Shown: positions 7,474 through 12,560 of the stretch, piece by piece
How the letters are laid out: the number at the start of each line of letters is the position of its first letter
Numbering within the stretch: the first letter of the stretch is position 1
NCBI RefSeq assembly: GCF_000717185.1
Contig: NZ_JNYE01000148.1
Coordinates: 1-12,560, forward strand
Reading direction: 5' to 3'
Length of the DNA: 12,560 nucleotides
Origin: Kitasatospora phosalacinea
GTDB lineage: Bacteria > Actinomycetota > Actinomycetes > Streptomycetales > Streptomycetaceae
Translations under genes and position numbers: made by a program
Notes under the pieces: generated by a model
What the model was told of the DNA's origin: nothing
Seen by the model: the letters and a program-made list of their open reading frames with translations, nothing else
Databases searched by the model: none

Positions 7474-7619
7474 CTCTGCCACCGCCTTTCTCGTCGCCAC
7501 CGTCCCGGCACGTGCTGCCTGGGGCTCGGAAGCCGCGGCCTTGCCCCGCCCGGGTCCCGCTGGAACGCACGGGGCGAGGGGGCGGGGCCGGTGGACCCGG
7601 GCCGCGGGCGCGGTCCGGG

Positions 7620-8138
7620 TCAGCGTCCGCTGTTGCGGGTGCGGCGGCGCACCAGGACAGCGGATCCGCCCGCGGCGAGGGCCAGGGCGCCGAGGACCAC
7701 GGCGGCCTGGGTGTGGTCGGACGGCCCGTACCCGGCCGCGACCGCGCCGCGCGGCACCGCCGCAGCCGAAGCGGAAACGGAGCCGGCCGCGGACGCGGAG
7801 GCGGCGGTGCTCGCCGAGGCGGAGGCCGAAGCGGCGGCGCCGGCGGCCGCGGAGGTGCTCGCCGTAGCGGAGGGCGAGGCGCTCGCAGAAGCCGAGGCGC
7901 CGGCGGTGCCGGAGGGCAGGTCCTCGCAGGCGATGCCGTCGTGGTCGGTGTCGAGGTTGTTCGGGTCGGAGGGATCCGCGTCCAGGGCCGCCTGCGCCTG
8001 CGGCTGCGTCGCAAAGTCCGAGCAGTTCAGATCCGCCGCGGGGACCAGCGCCTGGGCGGAGGTGGCCGAGGCGACCGGCACGAGCACGGCCGCACCCATG
8101 GCGGCAGCGGCAAGAACGGCGTGAACACGCATGACCAT
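7620..8138 (-). CDS. Secreted excalibur-domain protein, C-terminally anchored
   Basis: Encodes 172 residues from ATG 8138; GAAGGAA lies upstream, and a GTG directly before and an ATG two codons later are alternatives. A signal peptide covers about residues 1-30 (ends ASATSAQA). An excalibur domain covers about 36-74: NCSDF at its start and [11 protein letters not shown] at its end, a calcium-binding loop with two conserved cysteines. Then comes a long low-complexity Ala/Ser linker (about 80-125). The end is [11 protein letters not shown], a hydrophobic helix ([19 protein letters not shown]) and a basic RRRTRNSGR tail. That is the layout of a sortase substrate, but without a standard LPx[11 protein letters not shown] sits where the sorting motif would be. 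The sortase gene follows on the same strand. Confidence 0.88.
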   Translation of the reverse strand: MVMRVHAVLAAAAMGAAVLVPVASATSAQALVPAADLNCSDFATQPQAQAALDADPSDPNNLDTDHDGIACEDLPSGTAGASASASASPSATASTSAAAGAAASASASASTAASASAAGSVSASAAAVPRGAVAAGYGPSDHTQAAVVLGALALAAGGSAVLVRRRTRNSGR

Positions 8139-8141
8139 CAC

Positions 8142-8475
8142 ATTCCTTCACAACGAGTGGTAGGACTGCCACCCATCGTGTTGACATCCGGTTCGTGCGC
8201 CACCGGATCCCGACCGCGACCGCCCGCCGACAGCGGCCACCGCGCGCCCGGTACCGCGGCACGGCGGGCCGTCACCCCGCAGCGAAGGCCCCGGCGGCCG
8301 CTAGCCCGATCGGGGAGCCGACGACACGAACCGCTCCGGCACCCGCCCCTGCACGGCCCCGGACGCCAAGACCTCCGCCCGCTGCCGCCGCGCGCTGGTC
8401 GACGGCCCAGACGTGGGCCCCGCGGCCGCAGCGGGCCGGCCCGGCAAGGGCGCTGGCGCCGCCTCCGACAGCCGG
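8142..8475. other. Intergenic region, no gene seen
   Basis: No reading frame here shows recognisable protein features; the open frames are Arg/Pro/Ala-rich by-products of GC content. It should contain the promoter of the excalibur-sortase pair and the 3' untranslated region of the Nudix gene, but I cannot identify boxes with confidence. Confidence 0.4.
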
Positions 8476-8982
8476 TCAGCCCTCCGTCCGCGCCGACGGC
8501 ACCGGTGGAACGCCCGCGTCCCGGCCGTCGACCAGCACCGTGGTACGGCCCGCCCGGTGTGCGGCGTGGAGGGAGGCGAACCACGCCTGCTGCTCGGGCT
8601 GCAGGAACGGCTCCCACTGCTCCCAGGTCCGCCAGGCGAAGGCGTCGTGCTCGGCGCTCAGGCGCACCGGCGTCCCGGGCGGGACCGGGTCGGCGGCGAA
8701 GGCGAAGTCGATGACCGGCGGCCAGCCGTCGACCGCCGAGCGGTAGTCGACCGCCAGCGGGCGCAGCACCGCGCCGGGCTGGAGGCCGGTCTCCTCGACG
8801 AGCTCGCGCCGGGCGGTGGCCGGCGGGGCCTCGCCCGGGTCGGCGAGGCCGGAGGGGAGCTGCCACCAGGCCGGGTGTCCGGGGTAGGGGCGGGCCTGGT
8901 GCAGCATCAGGACGCGTCCGTCGGTGTCGGTGACCAGGACGGTCGCGGAGACGACGTGCCGCGGCAGGCCGGCGGCGAACAC
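8476..8982 (-). CDS. Nudix hydrolase
   Basis: Encodes 168 residues from GTG 8982. The start is uncertain because no strong ribosome-binding site is visible and the frame stays open upstream. Nudix enzymes hydrolyse nucleoside diphosphates linked to another group. The Nudix box G-x5-E-x7-REL-x-EE-x-GL is complete at about residues 45-67 (GLADPGEAPPATARRELVEE then TGL), so metal binding and catalysis should be preserved. The N-terminal strand ATVLVTDTDGRVLMLHQARP and the motif PAWWQLPSG fit ADP-ribose or sugar-nucleotide-type members, but the substrate cannot be told. It is a cytoplasmic protein without signal peptide, on the same strand as the truncated nuclease gene upstream. Confidence 0.88.
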   Translation of the reverse strand: MFAAGLPRHVVSATVLVTDTDGRVLMLHQARPYPGHPAWWQLPSGLADPGEAPPATARRELVEETGLQPGAVLRPLAVDYRSAVDGWPPVIDFAFAADPVPPGTPVRLSAEHDAFAWRTWEQWEPFLQPEQQAWFASLHAAHRAGRTTVLVDGRDAGVPPVPSARTEG

Positions 8983-9076
8983 CGCCGGATCGACGTTGCC
9001 CGCGGGGTCGGCGGTTTCGCGGGAGGAGGTCAGGGCTCGTTTCCCCTCTTGGCGGTCGGGTTCTCGGACGGGCGGG

Positions 9077-9322
9077 TCAGCGGGCGAGCGTGACGGCGAC
9101 CTCGCTGTCGGGGCAGGCGGCGGCCAGGCGGTGCAGCACGTCCGCCTCGACCTGGTCCACCGTCAGGCCCCAGCGGGTCTTCCCCACCGTCCAGTCCGTC
9201 AGGTAGGTGCAGCGGTAGCCCTCGGCCGGGGGCAGCCACTCCGCGACGTCCTTGTCGGCCTTGCTGCGGTTGGACTTCGCGGACACCGCGATCAGCGCCC
9301 GCGGCTCGTCCAGATCGTTGGC
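9077..9322 (-). pseudogene. 3' fragment of an HNH/DUF1524-type secreted nuclease gene
   Basis: The minus-strand frame reads ANDLDEPRALIAVSAKSNRS, KADKDVAEWLPPAEGYRCTY and on to VTLAR and a stop at 9077. NRSKADKDVAEWLPP followed by a Cys-Tyr motif is the hallmark of the C-terminal third of DUF1524/HNH family proteins, usually about 200 residues and exported. The N-terminal part, with the signal peptide and the first HNH residues, is absent. The frame runs directly into a CRISPR repeat at 9323. An internal GTG at 9286 opens a 69-residue ORF, but a functional nuclease is not expected. Confidence 0.75.
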
Positions 9323-9476
9323 GGAGCAACCCCCGCGAGCGCGGGGCCGAGTGCACCGCGAAATTACTTGTCATCGTTGAGACGGAGCAACCCCCGCGAG
9401 CGCGGGGGTTGCTCCCCGTTCGGCCGCCTGCTGGAGGAGGAACTGCCCTCGGCCCCGCGCTCGCGGGGGTTGCTCC
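9323..9476. CRISPR. Type I-E-like CRISPR micro-array with inverted repeats
   Basis: Three repeats and two spacers. Repeat 1 (9323-9351) is 29 bp and begins GGAGCAACCCCCGCG. Repeat 3 (9448-9476) is its exact reverse complement. The middle repeat (9384-9415) is 32 bp, a palindrome with 15-base arms (GGAGCAACCCCCGCG / CGCGGGGGTTGCTCC) around AG. Spacer 1 (9352-9383) and spacer 2 (9416-9447) are both exactly 32 bp. The 29/32 periodicity and the GGTTGCTCC repeat end match type I-E arrays of Streptomyces and relatives. With the usual crRNA direction, spacer 2 would be read on the plus strand and spacer 1 on the minus strand, outward from the middle repeat. No leader and no cas genes are visible, so activity would depend on cas genes elsewhere. 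Confidence 0.88.
9384..9415. repeat. Palindromic fused CRISPR repeat
   Basis: The first 24 bases equal repeat 1; the last 15 equal the end of the opposite-strand repeat 3. It serves as right boundary of spacer 1 and left boundary of spacer 2, each in its own orientation. In RNA it would fold into a 15-bp hairpin with a two-base centre. Confidence 0.85.
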
Positions 9477-9499
9477 TCCTGGTTTTGTTCATGAGAACG
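9477..9499 (+). other. Truncated third CRISPR spacer
   Basis: After repeat 3 a spacer should occupy 9477-9508 and be followed by another repeat. Instead the ISL3-type inverted repeat starts at about 9500, leaving about 22-23 bases. The bases AGAACGGGTTCT (9494-9505) are a small palindrome across the junction. Confidence 0.55.
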
Positions 9500-9521
9500 G
9501 GTTCTGGCTCAACTTCCGTGG
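9500..9521 (+). repeat. ISL3-type terminal inverted repeat, left end
   Basis: Matches the reverse complement of 4559-4580 at 21 of 22 bases; it precedes the ISL3-like transposase by 100 bp. Confidence 0.75.
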
Positions 9522-9620
9522 CGTACACACGGCGAGTGACGATCGGGCGGTGCTGTCGGCCTCGGGAGGTTGCCTGAAAATCGCTGGCGGCCGAGCCGCG
9601 GTGGCCGACAGTGCGGGACC

Positions 9621-10490
9621 GTGGACGATCGGGTGCCCCGCTTGGAGGGGCTGCTGTTTGCGTCGATCGCGGGTATCGCGGTGCTGTCGGTCGACGTGAA
9701 CGTCGAGTCGGTGAACGTGAAGGTCCGGGCTTCGACTGCGGGGCATAGTTGCCCGGGTTGCAGGGACTGGTCGCCCCGGGCACACAGCTCCTACCTGCGG
9801 TTTCCCGTCGACGGGCCGGTCGGGGGTAGCCGGGTCCGGTTGAGCCTGCGGGTGCGGCGCTTCGTGTGCGGCAGCTCGTCGTGCGGGCGGCGGACGTTCG
9901 TCGAGCAGATCGAAGGACTGACCCGGCGCTACGGCCGCTGGACCGAGCGGCTGCGGTCGACGCTCGCCGCGGTCGGCCTGGCGATGGCCGGGCGGGCCGG
10001 GGCCCGGCTGGCCGGGGTGTTCGGGGTGTCGGTGAGCCGGAGCACGGTGCTGCGGATGGTCGAGGAACTTCCCGATCGGGAGCCGCCGAGCGCGCGGGTG
10101 GCGGCGTCGACGAGTTCGCGACGCGCAAGGGCCGCGCCTACGGGACGGCGCTGGTCGACGCCGAGACCCGCCGGCCCGTGGACCTGCTGCCCGACCGGGA
10201 GACATCGAGCTTGGCGGCCTGGCTGGCCGAGCGGCCAGGCGTCGAAATCGTCTGCCGCGACCGCGCGCCGTTCTTAGCCGAGGGCGTCACCGCCGGAGCG
10301 CCGCAGGCCGTCCAGGTGCGGACCGCTGGCACCTGTGGCACCACCTCAGCGAGGCGGCCGAACGGGCCGTCGCCCGCCACCGACAGTGCCTCCGCGCCGT
10401 AACTCCAGCTCCACGTTCGGCCGTTGCCACCGAACCCGTACTCCAGGAGGAGAACGCGGACCGACCGTGGCCGACGGGCTTCCGGTTCGC
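9621..10490 (+). pseudogene. Frameshifted, truncated ISL3-family transposase
   Basis: GTG 9621 opens the frame VDDRVPRLEGLLFASIAG. A zinc-finger-like region follows (CPGCRDWSPRAHS, then CGSSSCGRRTF) and then an HTH (ARLAGVFGVSVSRSTVLRMV). Near 10098-10103 a one-base loss changes frame, and the protein goes on as GVDEFATRKGRAYGTALVDA, with the first catalytic Asp, and CRDRAPFLAEG with the second. Near 10316-10320 another base is missing (GTCCAGGTGCGGACC where GTGGCGGAC is expected), and DRWHLWHHLSEAAERAVARH continues in a third frame. The C-terminal third with the catalytic Glu is absent. The protein cannot be functional. Confidence 0.82.
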
Positions 10491-10499
10491 CGACGCGCC

Positions 10500-10737
10500 G
10501 GCGCTGCCCGACGGTACCCGCATCCGCACCGTCGACAGCCGCGAGGTGCCGCACTCCCCGGGCGCCACCGAGACCGTGGTCGACCTGCTCCGCCGCGACC
10601 ACCTGCGGATGCGCGTCACTGCCGTCGACCCGGCCGGGGCGGGGGCCAACGGCGCCGACAAGGCTCCGCTGCTGACGCTCGACCAGCTGAAGTCCTTGGC
10701 CCTGGACCCGGCCTGGGCGGCGCTGGGCACGAAGTAG
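10500..10737 (+). pseudogene. C-terminal fragment of an exported-protein gene
   Basis: This follows the transposase in the same frame, with no stop between. It reads LPDGTRIRTVDSREVPHSPG, ATETVVDLLRRDHLRMRVTA and ends LLTLDQLKSLALDPAWAALG, TK. The pattern of a short beta-rich region (LRMRVTAVDPAG) followed by a PLLTLDQLKSLA tail occurs at the C-terminus of many actinobacterial membrane-anchored or lipoproteins of unknown function. The N-terminal part, with the membrane anchor, was replaced by the ISL3 remnant. It ends three bases before the spo0M-like gene on the opposite strand, so the two converge. A GTG at 10546 could start a 63-residue product, but a function is unlikely. Confidence 0.55.
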
Positions 10738-10740
10738 CCG

Positions 10741-11520
10741 TCAGCTCCGGTAGAGGGTGCGCAGTTCCTCCAGTGCGCGGGTCGCCCGCTCCGCCAGGTC
10801 GGGGCGGGCAGACTCGTGGTGGGCGACCGCGAAGGTGACCGTCCGCGGCTTGGACTCCCACTCGTACAGCTCGGGTGCGGCCCGGCGCAGGTACACCATG
10901 GTGCCCACCGGGTTGGTGACGAAGGAGAGTTCGAGCCGCGGGAGCTTCCGCCTGCCCCGGGCCGGGTCGGTGAGGAACAGCGACTGGTAGCCGGCGTGGT
11001 GCTGGTCGGACCCCGGGATGTACGCGTAGACGACCCGCGAGTCCTGCGGCCGGTAGCCGAGTTCCGCGAAGGCCGCGACCGCGACTTGGACGGCTGGCGT
11101 CGGGGCGATCCGGAGGGTGCTGCGGTGCACCGTCCCGTCGGAGCGCCCGGGCGGCCGCAGGGTGATCCGCACCGCCACCGCGAACCCCAGGGGCTGCCCG
11201 TCGAGTTCGGTGAACGGGCACTCCCAGGGCAGCCGGCCGCCGAACGGCAGCGTGCGCTCCTGCCCGCCGCCGATCTCGAGATCGTAGCCGCCCGGGGTCC
11301 ACAGCGAGCCCAGGACCAGGTCGGTCGGCCCGCCGCCCTCGTCGAACCCGTCGGCCACCAGGTAGTTCTCGATCTGGTCGACCTCGACACTGCGGGCCCC
11401 GGCCCGGATCACCAGCTGCCCGCCGATCCGCTCGCCGGGGACGGCGAGGTCGGCCGTCCGGATCTCGACCTCCGGTCCCTCCGCCGCGCGTCCGAGCCCG
11501 AACCTCGCCAGCAGCCCCAC
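10741..11520 (-). CDS. spo0M: Spo0M family sporulation-control protein (arrestin-like)
   Basis: Encodes 259 residues from GTG 11520, chosen because GGGAGGGGG lies just upstream; GTG 11538 would add six residues of glycine-rich sequence. Spo0M proteins have an arrestin-like double beta-sandwich and affect sporulation or cell-envelope behaviour in Bacillus; their exact role in actinobacteria is unsettled. The N-terminal domain (about 1-130) carries EVEIRTADLAVPGERIGGQL and RLPWECPFTELDGQPLGFAV. The C-terminal domain carries RKLPRLELSFVTNPVGTMVY and ends in VAHHESARPDL. Length is normal. No membrane segment or signal is seen. It faces a second member of the same family across 91 bp. Family call is strong; physiological role is inference. 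Confidence 0.88.
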   Translation of the reverse strand: MGLLARFGLGRAAEGPEVEIRTADLAVPGERIGGQLVIRAGARSVEVDQIENYLVADGFDEGGGPTDLVLGSLWTPGGYDLEIGGGQERTLPFGGRLPWECPFTELDGQPLGFAVAVRITLRPPGRSDGTVHRSTLRIAPTPAVQVAVAAFAELGYRPQDSRVVYAYIPGSDQHHAGYQSLFLTDPARGRRKLPRLELSFVTNPVGTMVYLRRAAPELYEWESKPRTVTFAVAHHESARPDLAERATRALEELRTLYRS

Positions 11521-11611
11521 GTGCCCGCCCCCTCCCACCCGACTCTTACCTGCCGATCTTGTCGAACGCTAAGGTGAGTCGAGGTCATTTTCCAAGGGGG
11601 AGGCGGGGCGG
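11521..11611. promoter_or_regulatory. Shared divergent promoter region of the two Spo0M-like genes
   Basis: This 91-bp gap separates two genes that start on opposite strands. It contains ribosome-binding-like purine runs at both ends (GGGAGGGGG for the minus gene, AAGGGGGAGG for the plus gene). Both promoters must lie here or inside the coding starts. I see no convincing -35/-10 pair. Confidence 0.5.
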
Positions 11612-12376
11612 ATGGGCCTGCGGAGACTGCTCGGACTCGGCGACGACGGCGGCGATCCGCCGGAGATCGACACCCGGATCGCCACGTTCGCCCCGCAGCC
11701 CGGACAGCGGATCGAGGGCGAGGTGCTGCTGCGCGGCGGCAGCGCGGGTCTCAAGGTCGAGGGCCTGTACCTGCACGTGGTGGGCAAGGTCCTGGGGCGG
11801 AACGGCAGCGTCGAGGACCGCGAGTGGGCGTACCTCTCGCCCTCGCGCTCGTACCTCGACGTGGCGCCCGGGGCGGAGGAACGTATCGGCTTCCACGGCC
11901 GGCTGCCGTGGGACTGTCCGATCACCGAGGTCGACGGTCGGACGGTCGGCGTCGACCTCTCGCTGACCACCACCCTGTCGTCCGGCCCGCAGCGGTCCGT
12001 GCGGGACATCGACTTCGTGCACGTGGCCGCGCCGCCGCTGCACGAGGCGGTGTTGAGCGCCCTCCGGGTCGAGGGCCACCGGGTGGCGGACGCGCAGCTG
12101 CTCGACGGCAGCATCCCGGAGGTCGACCTGCGCCACTCCTGGATCCAGACCTTCCACCTGGAGGACGGCACCGGCGTCCCCAGTTCGGAGGTCACCTTCG
12201 TCAACAACCCGGTCGGCGCGATGGTGTACGTCCGCCGGGCGGCCCGCCACCTGACGCGCTGGGACGAGAAGCCGCCCGCCGTCCCGTTCCCGGTCGCCCA
12301 CCACGAGACCGGCGAGGTCGACCTCGGCCCGCGGGTGCGCGAGGCGCTCGACCAGCTGGACCGGCTGCGGTACTGA
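11612..12376 (+). CDS. spo0M: Spo0M family sporulation-control protein (arrestin-like), second copy
   Basis: Encodes 254 residues from ATG 11612, with AAGGGGGAGG about eight bases upstream. It is clearly homologous to the divergent neighbour. RLPWDCPITEVDGRTVG parallels RLPWECPFTELDGQPLG, and EVTFVNNPVGAMVYVRRAA parallels ELSFVTNPVGTMVYLRRAA. Both end with a VAHHE motif and a Leu/Glu/Arg-rich helix. The two differ in most other positions, so this is an old duplication rather than a recent one. The N-terminus MGLRRLLGLGDDGGDPPEID and the arrestin-like domains (about 17-135 and 140-254) have normal family length. It is probably cytoplasmic. Confidence 0.88.
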   Translation: MGLRRLLGLGDDGGDPPEIDTRIATFAPQPGQRIEGEVLLRGGSAGLKVEGLYLHVVGKVLGRNGSVEDREWAYLSPSRSYLDVAPGAEERIGFHGRLPWDCPITEVDGRTVGVDLSLTTTLSSGPQRSVRDIDFVHVAAPPLHEAVLSALRVEGHRVADAQLLDGSIPEVDLRHSWIQTFHLEDGTGVPSSEVTFVNNPVGAMVYVRRAARHLTRWDEKPPAVPFPVAHHETGEVDLGPRVREALDQLDRLRY

Positions 12377-12395
12377 CGGGGCGCCAGCACCAGTA

Positions 12396-12434
12396 GCGGA
12401 CCGCCGCGACGAGCTGCTCCGGAGTGCGGTCCGC
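12396..12434 (+). terminator. Possible hairpin after the plus-strand Spo0M gene
   Basis: GCGGACCGC (12396-12404) pairs with GCGGTCCGC (12426-12434), a nine-base stem with a 21-base loop, 20 bp past the stop. No U-tract follows, so termination is only a suggestion. Confidence 0.35.
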
Positions 12435-12488
12435 GAACCGGGCGGGCGCCGATCGTCCCGAGTGCTAGACGAGTAGTTCCGAAGTGGG

Positions 12489-12560
12489 TCAGTGGTCGTA
12501 GGCGATGAGTGATCGGGTGACGGGTTGGCCGGTGGTGCGGTTGTGCCAGATCGCGCAGGT
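12489..12560 (-). CDS. Transposase C-terminus, cut by the window edge
   Basis: The last 23 codons read TCAIWHNRTTGQPVTRSLIA and YDH before a TGA at 12489-12491. An IWHN...RSL.AYDH end is typical of DDE transposases of the IS5/IS4 kind found in Streptomyces. The body of the gene lies outside the window, so whether it is intact cannot be judged. Confidence 0.6.
   Translation of the reverse strand, partial: TCAIWHNRTTGQPVTRSLIAYDH

Larger units (their letters stand above)
9500..10490 (+). mobile_element. Truncated ISL3-family insertion sequence
   Basis: The left end is the inverted repeat at 9500-9521, beginning GGTTCTGGCTCAACTTCC. The transposase frame starts at about 9621. No matching right end is found; the transposase similarity fades around 10490 and unrelated coding sequence follows. 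A nine-base inverted repeat (CTGTCGGCC 9553-9561, GGCCGACAG 9603-9611) lies just upstream of the transposase start and could be an operator or transposase site. The right boundary is approximate. Confidence 0.75.

Noticed and set aside
6820..8124. Long plus-strand open frame of 434 codons rich in Gly and Ala.
   Set aside because: It is antisense to the sortase and excalibur genes, with no domain of its own.
8180..8186. TTGACA-like -35 element on the plus strand.
   Set aside because: There is no suitable -10 at the right distance and no plus-strand gene downstream.
8413..9093. Plus-strand frame of 226 codons across the Nudix gene.
   Set aside because: The Nudix box on the minus strand identifies the real gene; this frame has no motif.

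Overview
The window is very GC-rich, uses GTG and TTG starts freely, and encodes families typical of filamentous actinobacteria: a class F-type sortase with an excalibur-domain substrate, two Spo0M-like proteins, and alanine-rich secreted proteins. It looks like an accessory region of a Streptomyces or Kitasatospora-type chromosome or large plasmid. No source is given, so the organism is inferred from composition and gene families only. Much of the window is decayed mobile DNA.

Layout. Positions 147-1357 hold a decayed IS3-family element with clear terminal inverted repeats, an intact orfA and a broken orfB. Next come a membrane-anchored protein of unknown function (minus, 1438-1914) and an antibiotic-nucleotidyltransferase-like gene (plus, about 2150-2674). 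A 25-codon transposase tail (2703-2780) abuts a second IS3-family element (2781-4136) whose orfA and orfB both look intact. Positions 4137-4609 carry no convincing gene, but 4559-4580 is an orphan ISL3-type inverted-repeat end.

From 6474 down to 4610 runs a minus-strand cluster: a sigma-factor-like protein divided over two ORFs that meet in a TGATG stop/start overlap, a secreted protein with an in-frame TGA, and a lipoprotein 20 bases further on. An AT-rich spacer separates this from a minus-strand pair: a secreted excalibur protein (7620-8138) followed by a sortase (6808-7473). A Nudix hydrolase (8476-8982) comes next, then the 3' part of an HNH/DUF1524-type nuclease gene (9077-9322).

The nuclease fragment ends exactly at a tiny CRISPR array with the dimensions of type I-E (29-bp repeats, 32-bp spacers; 9323-9476). 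Its two outer repeats are identical but face opposite ways, and the central repeat is a 32-bp near-perfect palindrome fusing both orientations. The array runs on the right into a truncated ISL3-family element (9500 to about 10490) with two frameshifts. The last transposase frame continues without a stop into the 3' end of an unrelated gene (to 10737). No cas genes are visible.

The right part (10741-12376) is the best-preserved segment: two divergently transcribed Spo0M/arrestin-like genes 91 bp apart. The window ends in the C-terminus of another transposase (12489-12560).

Working units supported by the sequence are the sortase with its likely substrate, the sigma-like gene with two exported proteins, and the Spo0M pair. 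The most unusual structure is the inverted CRISPR micro-array.
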